A DNA stretch of 64,000 nucleotides, from positions 1-64,000 of the forward strand of contig NZ_MVHF01000008.1 in the NCBI RefSeq assembly GCF_002086485.1. The letters are read 5' to 3'. Position numbers and translations under genes: made by a program. The notes beneath the pieces are model-generated. The model was not told where the DNA came from and made no database searches. It saw nothing but the letters and a program-made list of their open reading frames with translations. Source of the DNA: Mycobacterium aquaticum (GTDB lineage: Bacteria; Actinomycetota; Actinomycetes; Mycobacteriales; Mycobacteriaceae). Of this stretch, positions 10,135 to 20,743 are shown piece by piece; within the stretch, counting starts at the first letter, position 1; each line of letters starts with the position of its first letter.

Positions 10135-12207
10135 TCATTCCCTGCGTAGCAAGTCGAGTCGTTTGTCCTGCGGTATCAGCGGCATGTTCAGCACGTGCGC
10201 CACTGCTCTGGCCGGATCGATGCGGATGTAATTGGACTGGCCCCATTGGTATTCCTCGCCGGTGATCTCGTCGCGCACCCAGAACCGGTCGTAGGACTCC
10301 ATCCCGAGCGCCTCCATGTCGAGCCACAGCGTGGCCTGCTCGGGGCCGAATGCGTTGAGCGTCACCACGACCAGCACCGTGTCGCCGGTGATCGGGTCGA
10401 ACTTGCTGTAGGCCAGCAGTGCCTCGTTGTCGATGTGGTGAAACGTCACGTTGCGCAGCTCGCGCAGTGCGGGATGCAGTCGACGAATCTCGTTGAGCCG
10501 CGTGAGGAATGGCTCGAGTGATTCACCCGCGGCCAGCGCTGCCTCGAAGTCGCGGGGGCGCAGCTCGTACTTCTCCGAGTCCAGGTACTCCTCGCTGCCC
10601 TCCCGCACCGCCCGGTGCTCGTAGAGCTCGTAGCCGGAGTACACCCCCCATGTCGAGCTCAGCGTGGCTGCCAGCACCGCGCGGATCGCGAACATGCCGG
10701 GGCCGCCGTGCTGCAGGCTCGCGTGCAGGATGTCGGGGGTGTTGACCCACAGGCTCAGCCGCGCGCAGTCGGCGTATTCGGCGATCTCCTTGCCGAATTC
10801 GGTGAGCTCCCACTTCGAGGTGCGCCAGGTGAAGTACGTGTAGGACTGCGTGAAACCGAGCTTGGCAAGTCCGTAGAGCCGCGCGGGCCGGGTGAACGCC
10901 TCGGAGAGGAACAGCACGTCGGGGTCGTCGTTCTTGACCTCGGCGATCAACCACGCCCAGAAGTTCGGGGGTTTGGTGTGCGGGTTGTCAACCCGGAACA
11001 CCTTGACACCGTGGGAAACCCAGTACCGCACCACGCGCAGCACCTCGTGGTAGAGGCCCACCGGATCGTTGTCGAAATTGAGCGGGTAGATGTCCTGGTA
11101 CTTCTTCGGTGGGTTCTCGGCGTAGGCGATGGTGCCGTCGGGTAACACCGTGAACCATTCCCGGTGGGACTTGGCCCACGGGTGATCGGGCGCGCACTGC
11201 AGGGCCAGATCCAGCGCCACCTCCAGTCCCTGGTCACGTGCGGCGGCGACGAACGCGTCGAAGTCGTCGATGGTGCCCAGGTCCGGGTGCACGGCGTCGT
11301 GGCCGCCTTCGTCGCTGCCGATCGCCCATGGCGACCCGACATCGCCGGGGGCGGCGGTGACGGAGTTGTTGCGGCCCTTGCGATGCACCTTGCCGATCGG
11401 GTGGATCGGGGGGAGGTAGACGATGTTGAAGCCCATCCGCGCGACCCGGGGCAGGGCAGCGGCGGCGGTGGCGAACGTGCCGTGCACGGGATGGCCGTCG
11501 GCGTCCCAGCCGCCGGTGGACCGCGGGAACATCTCGTACCACGAGCTGAACCGGGCCAGCGGCCGGTCCACCCACACGCCGTACCGCTCACCGCGCGTGA
11601 GTAATTCGCGTAGCGGGTACTGCGCCAACAGGCCGGTGACCTGCTCGGACAATGCGGCACCGGCGCGGGTGAAGGGATCCCCGGGTTCGCGCAGCGCGGC
11701 CGCGGCTGACAGCAGTGGTTCGCGCAGGTCATGCGGCATGCCTGCGGCGGCACGCTCCAAAAGTCGGGCGCCGATCAGCAGATCGTTGGACAGTTCACCC
11801 TCGCTTTGACCGGCCTGCAGCTTCGCCTCGACCGCGTGGCGCCAGGTGGCGATGGGGTCGCCCCAACCGTCCACCCTGAAGGTCCACAGGCCGACCCGGT
11901 CGGGGGTGAAATAGCCGTGAAAAACATCGGGCACGTCGCCTTCGGCCATCGGAAGGGCCTGCGGTTTGATCCGCGCGGCGGGCGTCACCACGTCCTGGAT
12001 CGGCGGCGGCGCCGGGGTGGGTCCGTCGGCCAGTCGGGGGTAGTCCGTGCCGTGATAGCGCACCACCAGGGTGGCCGCCACCTTGTCGTGGCCTTCGCGC
12101 CACACCGTCGCGCGCACCGGCACCACTTCGCCGACGACGGCTTTCGCAGGGAAACGCCCACCGGATATCGCTGGCGCGACGTCGTCGATTCCGATACGAC
12201 CGGCCAC
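10135..12207 (-). CDS. glgE: Alpha-1,4-glucan:maltose-1-phosphate maltosyltransferase
   Basis: A 690-residue GH13_3 enzyme that adds maltose from maltose-1-phosphate to growing alpha-glucan, the committed step of the trehalose-to-glucan route. Visible are the N-terminal domain, the nucleophile Asp407 in [15 protein letters not shown] and the acid/base Glu436 in FLSEAFTRP. The start is GTG with GAGGAG just upstream. It is first in the glgE-glgB operon and divergent from glgP. Confidence 0.96.
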   Translation of the reverse strand: MAGRIGIDDVAPAISGGRFPAKAVVGEVVPVRATVWREGHDKVAATLVVRYHGTDYPRLADGPTPAPPPIQDVVTPAARIKPQALPMAEGDVPDVFHGYFTPDRVGLWTFRVDGWGDPIATWRHAVEAKLQAGQSEGELSNDLLIGARLLERAAAGMPHDLREPLLSAAAALREPGDPFTRAGAALSEQVTGLLAQYPLRELLTRGERYGVWVDRPLARFSSWYEMFPRSTGGWDADGHPVHGTFATAAAALPRVARMGFNIVYLPPIHPIGKVHRKGRNNSVTAAPGDVGSPWAIGSDEGGHDAVHPDLGTIDDFDAFVAAARDQGLEVALDLALQCAPDHPWAKSHREWFTVLPDGTIAYAENPPKKYQDIYPLNFDNDPVGLYHEVLRVVRYWVSHGVKVFRVDNPHTKPPNFWAWLIAEVKNDDPDVLFLSEAFTRPARLYGLAKLGFTQSYTYFTWRTSKWELTEFGKEIAEYADCARLSLWVNTPDILHASLQHGGPGMFAIRAVLAATLSSTWGVYSGYELYEHRAVREGSEEYLDSEKYELRPRDFEAALAAGESLEPFLTRLNEIRRLHPALRELRNVTFHHIDNEALLAYSKFDPITGDTVLVVVTLNAFGPEQATLWLDMEALGMESYDRFWVRDEITGEEYQWGQSNYIRIDPARAVAHVLNMPLIPQDKRLDLLRRE

Positions 12208-12396
12208 CCGTCACTCCTCACGTTGGATAACGCTGTTTTATTGCACTGCCCTGTCGCGTCCAGTACCCACCGTAGTGTCCGGTCGAACCTGGCGGGGAGG
12301 AAGCCGCGCAGGTGTTGATTTCCCTTTGCGCAGGCCTGCGGGGGTGTGGATTTGTGTGGTCCAGGGCTCATTGCCTGCGAGATCACGATTTGTCAG

Positions 12397-12402
12397 TAAG
12401 GT
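12397..12402 (+). promoter_or_regulatory. Putative -10 box (TAAGGT) for leaderless glgP
   Basis: TAAGGT ends 8 nt before the glgP GTG, leaving no room for a ribosome-binding site, so the mRNA is probably leaderless. It lies in the 203-nt spacer (12208-12410) between the divergent glgE and glgP genes, where the glgE promoter must also lie. I saw no other clear element in that spacer. Confidence 0.5.
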
Positions 12403-12410
12403 GATGTCGC

Positions 12411-15014
12411 GTGAAAGCCCTCCGACGGTTCACTGTCCGCGCCCATTTGCCAGAGCGGCTGGCGGCTTTGGAGCGCCTGTCGATCAACCTGCGCTGGTCG
12501 TGGGACAAGCCCACCCAGGATTTGTTCGCCGACATCGACCAGGCGCACTGGAAGTCCGCCGGCGGCGATCCGGTCGCGTGTCTGGGTGCTGTCAGCCCCA
12601 AGCGGCTCGACGAGCTTGCCCGTGACGAGTCTTTCTTGAGCCGTCTCGACGGGTTGGCAGCGGATCTGGACAATTACCTGACCCGGCCGCTGTGGTATCA
12701 GCAGCAGGCCGCCGAGGGCGTCGAGATGCCCAAGGGCATCGCGTACTTCTCGATGGAGTTCGGTGTCGCCGAGGTGCTGCCCAACTACTCCGGTGGTCTG
12801 GGCATCCTGGCCGGTGACCACCTGAAGTCGGCGTCGGATCTGGGTTTGCCGCTGATCGCGGTCGGGCTGTACTACCGGTCGGGGTATTTCCGGCAGTCGC
12901 TGACCGCCGACGGCTGGCAGCACGAGAACTATCCGTCGCTGGATCCGCAAGGACTGCCGCTGCGCCTGTTGACCGACGCGGCGGGCGAGGCCGTGACGGT
13001 GGCGCTCGCGCTGCCCGATTCCCGTGAGCTGGCCGCCCGGGTGTGGATCGCCCAGGTGGGCCGAATCCCGTTGCTGTTGCTGGATTCCGACATCCCGGAG
13101 AACGAGCACGACCTGCGCGGGGTGACCGACCGGCTCTACGGCGGTGACCAGGAACACCGGATCAAGCAGGAGATCCTGGCCGGTATCGGCGGGATCCGCG
13201 CGATCCGGGCGTTCATCGAGGCAGAGGGGCTGCCCGCACCCGAAGTGTTCCACATGAACGAGGGCCACGCCGGTTTCCTCGGGCTCGAACGCATCCGGGA
13301 ATTGGTCGCCGCGGGGCTGGATTTCGACACCGCCCTGACGGTGGTGCGGTCCTCGACGGTGTTCACCACCCACACGCCGGTACCCGCGGGCATTGACCGG
13401 TTCCCGGTCGACATGGTCAAGCGGTACTTCGGCGGATCCTCCGATGGTCAAGGTGAATCGCGACTGCTGCCAGGGGTGCCGCTGGACCGCGTGATCGCGT
13501 TTGGCGCCGAGGACGATCCGTCGAAGTTCAACATGGCACACATGGGTCTGCGGCTCGCGCAGCGGGCCAATGGCGTCTCGTTGCTGCATGGGCGGGTGAG
13601 CCGCGAGATGTTCAACGAGCTGTGGCCGGGCTTCGATCCGAACGAGGTACCGATCGGTTCGATCACCAACGGCGTGCACGCCCCGACGTGGGCGGCCCCG
13701 CAGTGGGTGGCGCTGGGTCGCGAGCTCATCGGCTCCGATGATCTGGGGTCGCTGCGCGAGCCCGCCCTGTGGCAGCGCCTGCAGGAGGTCGACCCGGGGC
13801 ACCTGTGGTGGATCCGGTCGCAGCTGCGCGAAACCCTGATCGGCGATGTGCGTGATCGGCTGCGTCGGTCCTGGCTGGAGCGCGGCGCTTCCGATGCGGA
13901 ATTGGGCTGGATCGCCACGGCTTTCGACCCGAACGTGCTGACCATCGGGTTCGCCCGGCGAGTGCCGACCTACAAGCGGCTCACGCTGATGCTGCGTGAT
14001 CCCGAGCGCCTGGAGGCGCTGCTGCTCGACGAGCACCGGCCCGTGCAGCTGATCGTGGCAGGCAAGTCGCACCCAGCCGACGACGGCGGCAAGGCGCTGA
14101 TCCAGCAGATCGTGAAATTCGCCGACCGGCCGGAGGTGCGGCACCGCATCGCATTCCTTCCCGACTACGACATGTCGATGGCCCGCTTCCTGTACTGGGG
14201 CTGCGATGTGTGGCTGAACAACCCGCTGCGACCGTTGGAGGCCTGTGGCACATCGGGGATGAAGAGCGCGCTCAACGGCGGGCTCAACCTGTCCATCCGC
14301 GACGGCTGGTGGGACGAGTGGTACGACGGGGAGAACGGCTGGGAGATCCCGACCGCCGACGGGTTGCTCGACGAGGGACGCCGCGACGACCTGGAGGCCG
14401 CGGCGCTCTATGACCTTCTGGAGAAGGCGGTCACCCCGAAGTTCTACGAGCGCAACGAACATGGGGTGCCGACCCGCTGGGTCGAGATGGTGCGCCACAC
14501 CCTGCAGGAGCTCGGTCCGAAGGTGCTGGCCTCACGGATGGTCCGCGACTACACCGAGAAGTACTACCTGCCTGCGGCCCAGTCTCTGCGCAAGACTGTC
14601 CAGCCGGCCTCGGGTGAACCGTTCGGTGCTGCAGCCGAATTGGCCGACTACCGGCGCCGCGCGCAGTTGGCCTGGTCCAAGATCGAGATCACCGATGTGG
14701 ACAGCTACGGCCTGCCCGACACGCCGCTGCTCGGGTCGCAGCTCACGCTGACAGCGACCGTGCAACTGGCGGGGCTGGCCCCTGACGAGGTCGTGGTCCA
14801 AGCCGTGCTCGGCCGCGTCGACGCCACCGACTCGATCACCGAACCAACCACGGTGGCGATGACCCACACCGGCACCGCCGACGGCGGCAACGAGGTGTTC
14901 TCGACCACCACACCACTGCCGGTGGCAGGGCCGGTGGGCTACACCGTGCGAGTGCTGCCGCATCACCCGTTGCTGGCCGGTGACAACGAGCTCGGACTGG
15001 TGACGCTGGCTTGA
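12411..15014 (+). CDS. glgP: Alpha-glucan (glycogen/maltodextrin) phosphorylase
   Basis: An 867-residue GT35 phosphorylase that releases glucose-1-phosphate from alpha-1,4-glucan and so opposes the divergent glgE-glgB pair. It carries the actinobacterial N-terminal region (RWSWDKPTQDLF), the HMNEGHAGF segment and the PLP-site region EACGTSGMKSALNGGLNLS with the Schiff-base Lys. A C-terminal beta domain (about 770-860) is included. The start is GTG. It overlaps the next start (TTGA). Confidence 0.94.
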   Translation: MKALRRFTVRAHLPERLAALERLSINLRWSWDKPTQDLFADIDQAHWKSAGGDPVACLGAVSPKRLDELARDESFLSRLDGLAADLDNYLTRPLWYQQQAAEGVEMPKGIAYFSMEFGVAEVLPNYSGGLGILAGDHLKSASDLGLPLIAVGLYYRSGYFRQSLTADGWQHENYPSLDPQGLPLRLLTDAAGEAVTVALALPDSRELAARVWIAQVGRIPLLLLDSDIPENEHDLRGVTDRLYGGDQEHRIKQEILAGIGGIRAIRAFIEAEGLPAPEVFHMNEGHAGFLGLERIRELVAAGLDFDTALTVVRSSTVFTTHTPVPAGIDRFPVDMVKRYFGGSSDGQGESRLLPGVPLDRVIAFGAEDDPSKFNMAHMGLRLAQRANGVSLLHGRVSREMFNELWPGFDPNEVPIGSITNGVHAPTWAAPQWVALGRELIGSDDLGSLREPALWQRLQEVDPGHLWWIRSQLRETLIGDVRDRLRRSWLERGASDAELGWIATAFDPNVLTIGFARRVPTYKRLTLMLRDPERLEALLLDEHRPVQLIVAGKSHPADDGGKALIQQIVKFADRPEVRHRIAFLPDYDMSMARFLYWGCDVWLNNPLRPLEACGTSGMKSALNGGLNLSIRDGWWDEWYDGENGWEIPTADGLLDEGRRDDLEAAALYDLLEKAVTPKFYERNEHGVPTRWVEMVRHTLQELGPKVLASRMVRDYTEKYYLPAAQSLRKTVQPASGEPFGAAAELADYRRRAQLAWSKIEITDVDSYGLPDTPLLGSQLTLTATVQLAGLAPDEVVVQAVLGRVDATDSITEPTTVAMTHTGTADGGNEVFSTTTPLPVAGPVGYTVRVLPHHPLLAGDNELGLVTLA

Positions 15015-15883
15015 GCCGCGCACTCAAAGTCGCTGTCGACGGCGGTCCGTACGCACTGACGGCAGGCCCCGACGGCGCCATGTGGGTGACCCTGGTGCAC
15101 GCCGGCGCCGTCGCCCGGATCTCCGCCGGCGGCGAGGTCACCGTGCATGCGGTGGGCGAGGGTTCGCGGCCGTCGATCATCACCGCCGGTCCCGACGGGG
15201 CGCTGTGGTTCACCCGTAGCGGGGACGACCGGATCGGTCGCATCACTGCTGCGGGTGAGCAGTCGGAGTTTGAATTACCCACCGGCAGTGCCCCTTTCGG
15301 TATAACCGCGGGACCGGACGACGCGCTGTGGTTCACCGCGATGACTTCCGGGGTGATCGGCCGGATCAGCACCGACGGCGAGATCACCACCGAGGCGGCG
15401 GTGGGTGGCATGCCGTCGATGATCACCCGGGGTCCCGACGACGCACTGTGGTTCACCCTCAACGAGGGGAATGCGATCGGCCGGCTGGCCCTCGCCCGCA
15501 CGCGAGGACAAGAAGGTAGCGGCATGCTCACCAAGCGTCAATTGCCCACGCCCGCAGCGGGTCCGGTCGGCATCGCGGCCAGCCACGACGACGCGGTGTG
15601 GTTCACCGAGATCCGCGCCGACAAGTTGGGCCGCATCCCGATGGACGATGCCATCCAGGAATTGGATCTGCCCGGCAAACCGCATGCCGTGGTCGCAGAT
15701 CCGTCCGGCGGAGTGTGGGTAAGCCTCTGGGGCGCGGATCAATTGGCGAGGGTCAGCGACGACGGTGAGGTGATCACCGTCGACCTGCCGTCGGGCAGCG
15801 AACCGCACGGTCTGGCGATCGGTCCGGACGGCGCCGCCTGGGTGGCGCTCGAATCCGGGTTCGTGCTGCGCATGCCGAACTGA
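15011..15883 (+). CDS. Vgb-like beta-propeller protein (virginiamycin B lyase family fold)
   Basis: A 290-residue protein made of about six blades repeating GPDGALWFT-like units with a -GRI- turn. The fold matches the Vgb/streptogramin lyase family, but most members are uncharacterised, so lyase activity should not be assumed. The TTG start overlaps the glgP stop, suggesting coupled translation. No signal peptide is apparent. The gene is absent from the corresponding place in M. tuberculosis. Confidence 0.8.
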   Translation: MSRALKVAVDGGPYALTAGPDGAMWVTLVHAGAVARISAGGEVTVHAVGEGSRPSIITAGPDGALWFTRSGDDRIGRITAAGEQSEFELPTGSAPFGITAGPDDALWFTAMTSGVIGRISTDGEITTEAAVGGMPSMITRGPDDALWFTLNEGNAIGRLALARTRGQEGSGMLTKRQLPTPAAGPVGIAASHDDAVWFTEIRADKLGRIPMDDAIQELDLPGKPHAVVADPSGGVWVSLWGADQLARVSDDGEVITVDLPSGSEPHGLAIGPDGAAWVALESGFVLRMPN

Positions 15884-15896
15884 ATTCAGCAGGCTG

Positions 15897-17339
15897 TCAG
15901 TCGAATCGCTTGAAGCACCGCTCGGCGTCCCCGAGCACGCCCAGCCGGAACGCGTCGATGCGGGAGAAGCCGGACGGCACCGATTCGCCGTTGACGTCGC
16001 TGGCCACCAGCCCGTTGGTGAGGATCCCTGACACTGCCTCGTCGATGTCGCCCGCGGTCAGCACGATGGTGTCGCCGTTGCTCAGGGTCAGGTTCTTGCT
16101 GAGCTTGGCGTTGGCCACACCGGTCAGGCACGCGGTCCGCAGGGCGGCCTTGGCGTTGTTGAGCGGTACGCCACGCGCTTCCTGCAGCGACAGCATGTAC
16201 CGCGACGTCAGGACCGAGAAGGCGGTGTTGTCCCCATTGGCCGGGGCCATGGCGCCGTCGTCTTCGTTCTTGACGCCCATTGCCGCGAGGTCGTTGAGGT
16301 CGACGACGATGGTGTTGGTGGCCGGGCAGTACGAGGCCGGCGGGCTGGGCCTGGCGTTGGGGCAGGTCTTCGCATCGTCGGCCGAGAAGCTGAGCGCCGG
16401 CGGTTTGGCCGGTTTGAATATCGTGTTCAGCGCGTCGACCATGGCGCGCACCCACTTCTCGGTGATCGGCAGTTCGCCGGACTGATCCTCGGGCAGCAGC
16501 ACCGGAAGGTCGCCGCGGCGCTGTTTGATCTCCTTGACATCGATCGCCGCGCACGCCGACGGGCCATCGGTGAAGCCGAACTGAAACGCCGAGACCCGCT
16601 CGAAGGCCGAGCCGTGTTCGTTGACGCCGGCTTGCGCGTCGTCCTCGCTCTGCAGCGGGTCACGGAACGCGATGACCGCGGCGAGCACATTGTTGAGCCC
16701 GTCGCCGGTGTTGAGCGTGAAACGGGGGGAGTTGCCCTCGGCCACCCAGCGCATGTACGTGCCTGCCAGGCAATCGGCCTGCTGCTCGGACACCAGCGTC
16801 GGGGTTCCTCGCGTGATGAGTTTGGCCTGTTGCTGCACTGAATGGCCGTATTCGTGGGCCAGCACCAGCACTGCGGCCATATCGCCGCCGTCCTTGCGCA
16901 GGGACGGCATCAGCACGCCGCGATCCCAGCCGATGCTGCGGTCGAGCTTGCAGAACGCCGCGTTGACCAACCCGTAGGTGCTCTCGCCGCAGAACTCGCC
17001 GTCGTAACCGTGTGCGTCCCAGGAGATCAGTTCGGACACCGGTTCGAACGAGCCGTCGAAGGAGTCCGAGTAGGCGTTGTGCCAGAAGTCCTCTATGTCG
17101 CTGACGGCATCGCCGGCCAGCTTGTCGACGTCGCCGTTGTCGGTGCCGGTGACGTCGCGTGAGCCTGCCTCGGCGTTGGGTCGCAGCCCGCTGGGTCCGT
17201 CGGTGGCGGGCATACCTGCCACCGAGAACGGATCGGCGAACACCGAGACGGGATTGCCCTGCAGCACCGTCGAGCAGGACAGGACCGGCAGCACTGCACA
17301 CGCGGCGATCGCGATGCGGGCCAGACGCCGTCGACTCAT
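15897..17339 (-). CDS. Putative zinc-metallopeptidase lipoprotein (paralog 1)
   Basis: A 480-residue exported protein. The N-terminus is a lipoprotein signal (basic MSRRRLAR, hydrophobic stretch, lipobox VLSC at about 19-22). The zinc-binding motif HEYGH lies in LVLAHEYGHSVQQQ, followed by EQQADCLAGTYMRWV, which probably gives the third ligand. A conserved C-terminal half contains PPASYCPATNTIVVD and LTSRYML. Two closer-related paralogs lie at 56983 and 59140. It is convergent with the Vgb-like gene. Substrate unknown. Confidence 0.82.
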   Translation of the reverse strand: MSRRRLARIAIAACAVLPVLSCSTVLQGNPVSVFADPFSVAGMPATDGPSGLRPNAEAGSRDVTGTDNGDVDKLAGDAVSDIEDFWHNAYSDSFDGSFEPVSELISWDAHGYDGEFCGESTYGLVNAAFCKLDRSIGWDRGVLMPSLRKDGGDMAAVLVLAHEYGHSVQQQAKLITRGTPTLVSEQQADCLAGTYMRWVAEGNSPRFTLNTGDGLNNVLAAVIAFRDPLQSEDDAQAGVNEHGSAFERVSAFQFGFTDGPSACAAIDVKEIKQRRGDLPVLLPEDQSGELPITEKWVRAMVDALNTIFKPAKPPALSFSADDAKTCPNARPSPPASYCPATNTIVVDLNDLAAMGVKNEDDGAMAPANGDNTAFSVLTSRYMLSLQEARGVPLNNAKAALRTACLTGVANAKLSKNLTLSNGDTIVLTAGDIDEAVSGILTNGLVASDVNGESVPSGFSRIDAFRLGVLGDAERCFKRFD

Positions 17340-17369
17340 GGAGCTACAGGATAGTGAAAACCCGCAATC

Positions 17370-19451
17370 TCAGCTGCCGCCACGCAATCGGCGCAGGGAC
17401 TGGCGCACCCGCTCGCCGTCGGTGGTGGACCAGAACGGCGGCAGTGACGCGCGCAGGTATCCGCCGTAGCGTGCGGTCGCCAGCCGGGAATCGAGCACCG
17501 CGATCACACCGCGATCGTCGGTGTGGCGAAGCAGTCGGCCCGCGCCCTGCGCCAGCAGCAGTGCCGCGTGATTGGCGGCCACTGCCATGAAGCCGTTGCC
17601 GCCGCGGGCACTGATCGCCCGTTGCCGCGCGGTCAGCAGCGGATCGTCGGGGCGCGGGAACGGTATCCGGTCGATCAGCACCAACGACAGCGACGGCCCT
17701 GGCACGTCGACTCCCTGCCACAGCGACAGCGTGCCGAACAGCGAGGTTTCGGGATCGGCGGAAAACTGTTGCACCAGAGCCGAAGTGGTGTCGTCGCCCT
17801 GACACAGCACCGGGGTTTCGAGGCGCTCGCGCATGGCCTCGGCGGCGGCTTTCGCCGCCCGCATCGAGGAGAACAGGCCCAGTGTGCGACCACCCGCCGC
17901 GGTGATCAGACCCTCGATCTCGTCGAGGGTGTCGTCGCCGGTGCCGTCGCGGCCAGGTGGTGGTAAATGCTTGGCTACATACAGGATTCCGGATTTGGCA
18001 TGGTCGAAGGGTGAGCCGACGTCGATGCCGCGCCAGCCCGGCGTCGCCGCGCTCTCGGAGTCGTCCGGTTTGGCCAGTCCCCATGCCCTGGCCATGGCGT
18101 CGAAGTTGCCGCCCAGGCTCAGGGTGGCCGACGTGAGCACGGCGGTGGTGTGGTCAAAGAGCCTGGTGCGCAACAACCCTGACACGGTCAGTGGGGCCAC
18201 CCGCAGGACAGTCCGGATGCTTCCGCGCGATTCGTCATGGTCGAGCCACACCACATCGGTACGGTCCGGGATGGCCGGGACGAACGACGACAGGATGCGG
18301 GTGGCGGTGTCGTCGACATCGGTCAGTGCGGTCACGGCCTCGTTGCGGGCGACCGCGGCTTTCGGATCGCTCGGCGAGGTGTCGATCGCCATCCTGGCCT
18401 TGTTGGCGGCGTCGCGCAGGGCGGTCAGATATGTGGCCAGCTCGTCGTCGAGCACGTCGATGCGGCCCGGCTCGGTCTCGTGCAGCAGCGAGGACAGCGT
18501 CGCGATGCTCGCCTCGAACCGTTCCGCGAGTTCGGGATCCACCAGCCTCGCGGCTCGTCGGTGCGCAACGGCCATCGATGTCGGGGAGAGCTCGGCGGTG
18601 GCCACGCCGGTGACTCGATCGGCGAGTTCGTGGGCTTCGTCGACGATCAGCAGTTCGTACTCGGGCAGCACCGCGAAATCGGAGAGGGCGTCGATGGCCA
18701 GCAGGGCGTGGTTGGTCACCACCACATCGGCGGCGCCGGCCAGGCCGCGGGCCCGCTCGGCGAAGCAGTCGGTGCCGTACTGGCAGCGCGACACCCCGAG
18801 ACACTCCCGCGCCGAAACGCTGACCTGACTCCAGGAACGGTCCGGTACACCCGGGGTCACCTCGTCGCGGTCGCCGGTCTCGGTGTCCGAGGACCAGTCC
18901 ATCAGGCGCTGCACGTCGCGGCCCATGGCGCTGATGGCCATCGGCGAGAACAACTCGTCCTGCGGACGGTCCTCTGGTTCGCCAGCTCCATTGTGGATCT
19001 TGTTGAGGCACAGGTAGTTTCCCCGGCCCTTCAGCAGTGCGAAGGTGGGGCGGCGGGGGAGCACACCGGCCAGCGACTCCACGAGCCGGGGCAGGTCGCG
19101 ATCCACCAGCTGGCGCTGCAGCGCGATGGTCGCGGTCGAGACCACGACCGGCTGCTCGGTGGCCAGCGCGTGCGCGATCGCCGGGACCAGGTAGGCAAGC
19201 GATTTGCCGGTGCCGGTGCCGGCCTGCACGGCCAGGTGCTCACCGGATTCGAAGGCGTGCGCGACGGCCTTCGTCATCTCGATCTGACCGGTGCGGCGCG
19301 CGCCACCCAGTCCGTCGACCGCGACCGCGAGCAGGTCGGTGACGTCGTTGGGGAAGTCGGATTCCGGCGTGGGAGCTCCTAACGATCCTGGGCGGGCACC
19401 ATGCGGGTGCCGATGGCCGGTTCGCCGCGGGAGAGTTTGAGGCCGTCCCAC
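17370..19451 (-). CDS. dinG: DinG-family ATP-dependent DNA helicase
   Basis: A 693-residue superfamily 2 helicase of the XPD/DinG type. It has Walker A GTGTGKS (78-84), four cysteines fit for a 4Fe-4S cluster (YLCLNK and the ECLGVSRCQYGTDC group), a VDEAHEL box and C-terminal motifs including RIPFPRPDDPLL. The start is uncertain. The GTG at 19451 overlaps pncB by 73 nt, and no ATG/GTG/TTG lies in frame between it and Met59 (19277), although homology to Rv1329c begins near residue 36. It is coupled to pncB. Confidence 0.9.
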   Translation of the reverse strand: MGRPQTLPRRTGHRHPHGARPGSLGAPTPESDFPNDVTDLLAVAVDGLGGARRTGQIEMTKAVAHAFESGEHLAVQAGTGTGKSLAYLVPAIAHALATEQPVVVSTATIALQRQLVDRDLPRLVESLAGVLPRRPTFALLKGRGNYLCLNKIHNGAGEPEDRPQDELFSPMAISAMGRDVQRLMDWSSDTETGDRDEVTPGVPDRSWSQVSVSARECLGVSRCQYGTDCFAERARGLAGAADVVVTNHALLAIDALSDFAVLPEYELLIVDEAHELADRVTGVATAELSPTSMAVAHRRAARLVDPELAERFEASIATLSSLLHETEPGRIDVLDDELATYLTALRDAANKARMAIDTSPSDPKAAVARNEAVTALTDVDDTATRILSSFVPAIPDRTDVVWLDHDESRGSIRTVLRVAPLTVSGLLRTRLFDHTTAVLTSATLSLGGNFDAMARAWGLAKPDDSESAATPGWRGIDVGSPFDHAKSGILYVAKHLPPPGRDGTGDDTLDEIEGLITAAGGRTLGLFSSMRAAKAAAEAMRERLETPVLCQGDDTTSALVQQFSADPETSLFGTLSLWQGVDVPGPSLSLVLIDRIPFPRPDDPLLTARQRAISARGGNGFMAVAANHAALLLAQGAGRLLRHTDDRGVIAVLDSRLATARYGGYLRASLPPFWSTTDGERVRQSLRRLRGGS

Positions 19452-20689
19452 GGCAGGCTGTGCAGCCCGGCGGCGACCCGCTCGCGCGCGGCGGTGAGTT
19501 CTGCGGCAGGGGTCGCGTCAGACACCGGCTCGCCGCCGATCACCAGCGGCACGGTGAGTGTGCGCGCGGTCAGACCGGACGGAGTCGGTGGCGGCTGTCC
19601 GTACGGGTGGATGACCTCTTCGACGACGGTTCCGGACGCCTTCGCCAGGCGCAGGGCCTGCTTGCGGCCGCCGTGCGATTCCTTGCGGCTGCTGCGCTTG
19701 GCGACGCCGATGCCGTCGACCTCGACGAGCTTGTAGACCATGCTGGCGGTCGGCGCTCCCGAGCCGGTCACCACCGAGGTACCGACGCCGTAACTGTCGA
19801 CGGGTTCGGCGCGCAGGGCGGCGATCGCGAACTCGTCGAGATCACCGGAGACCACGATGCGCGTCGAGTTGGCGCCCAGCCCGTCGAGCTGTGTGCGGAC
19901 CTGGCGGGCCAGCACACCCAGATCGCCGGAGTCGATGCGGACCGCACCGAGCTCGGGCCCGCCCACGGCGATCGCGTTGGCAACGCCCGTGGTGATGTCG
20001 TAGGTGTCCACCAGCAACGTGGTGTCGGTGCCGAGAGCGGCCACCTGTCCGCGGAACGCGGCCTGCTCGTCGGGACCCGACGCGGTCGTGTGCAGCAGGG
20101 TGTAGGCGTGGGCGGCAGTGCCCATGGTGGGCACGCCGTAGCGGCGCTCGGCCTCGAGGTTCGAGGTGCCCGCGAACCCGGCGAGGTAGGCCGCGCGGGC
20201 CGCGGCGACGGCGGCCTGCTCGTGGGTGCGCCGTGAACCCATCTCGATCATCGGCCGGCCCTCCGCGGCGCTGGTCATCCGAGCCGCTGCCGAGGCGATC
20301 GCCGTGTCGTGGTTGAAGATTGACAGTACGAGCGTTTCGAGGATCACGCACTCGCCGAAGCTGCCGTGCACGGAGAGCACCGGCGAACCGGGGAAGTAGA
20401 GCTCGCCTTCGGCGTAGCCGTCGACGTCCCCGCGGAACCGGTAGTCGGCGAGGTACGCCAGGGTCGCGTCGTCCAGGAAGTCGAGCGTCGCCAGTGCGGC
20501 GTCGTCGAACCTGAACTGCCCCAAGGCTTCGACGAAGCGTTGGGTGCCGGCCACCACGCCGTATCGGCGGCCCTCGGGAAGCCGGCGGGCAAAGACCTCG
20601 AACGTGGTCTTGCGGTGCGCGGTACCGTCGCGAAGCGCGGCGGCGAGCATGGTCAGCTCGTACTTGTCGGTGAGCAACGCGACCGTCAC
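19379..20689 (-). CDS. pncB: Nicotinate phosphoribosyltransferase
   Basis: A 436-residue enzyme of NAD salvage that converts nicotinate and PRPP to nicotinate mononucleotide. It contains [11 protein letters not shown] near the N-terminus, the phosphorylated-His region [11 protein letters not shown] (His156) and the PRPP-contact segment VVSGDLDEF. The GTG at 20689 is chosen because family homology begins at once; an open frame upstream to 21301 is antisense to clpS and DUF2017. It lies upstream of dinG and divergent from clpS, as in Rv1329c-Rv1331. Confidence 0.93.
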   Translation of the reverse strand: MTVALLTDKYELTMLAAALRDGTAHRKTTFEVFARRLPEGRRYGVVAGTQRFVEALGQFRFDDAALATLDFLDDATLAYLADYRFRGDVDGYAEGELYFPGSPVLSVHGSFGECVILETLVLSIFNHDTAIASAAARMTSAAEGRPMIEMGSRRTHEQAAVAAARAAYLAGFAGTSNLEAERRYGVPTMGTAAHAYTLLHTTASGPDEQAAFRGQVAALGTDTTLLVDTYDITTGVANAIAVGGPELGAVRIDSGDLGVLARQVRTQLDGLGANSTRIVVSGDLDEFAIAALRAEPVDSYGVGTSVVTGSGAPTASMVYKLVEVDGIGVAKRSSRKESHGGRKQALRLAKASGTVVEEVIHPYGQPPPTPSGLTARTLTVPLVIGGEPVSDATPAAELTAARERVAAGLHSLPWDGLKLSRGEPAIGTRMVPAQDR

Positions 20690-20731
20690 AGCAGCAACCG
20701 TAGCCGTTTCCGGGTTTGGGGATCTCGCCGG

Positions 20732-20737
20732 TATTGT
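20732..20737 (+). promoter_or_regulatory. Putative -10 box (TATTGT) for leaderless clpS
   Basis: TATTGT fits TANNNT and ends 6 nt before the clpS ATG at 20744. It would start the long clpS-to-rdgB operon without a leader. The spacer to the divergent pncB start is only 54 nt. Confidence 0.5.
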
Positions 20738-20743
20738 GAGCCC

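Noticed and set aside
12393..14498. A 701-codon open frame on the minus strand opposite glgP
   Set aside because: It is an antisense shadow of a strongly coding GC-rich gene; its translation has no domain-like text and is rich in Arg, Gln, His and Val, typical of frame shadows.
15011..15883. Virginiamycin B lyase as an antibiotic-resistance gene
   Set aside because: Only the beta-propeller fold is supported. The family is broad, and context (coupled to glgP) does not suggest resistance.
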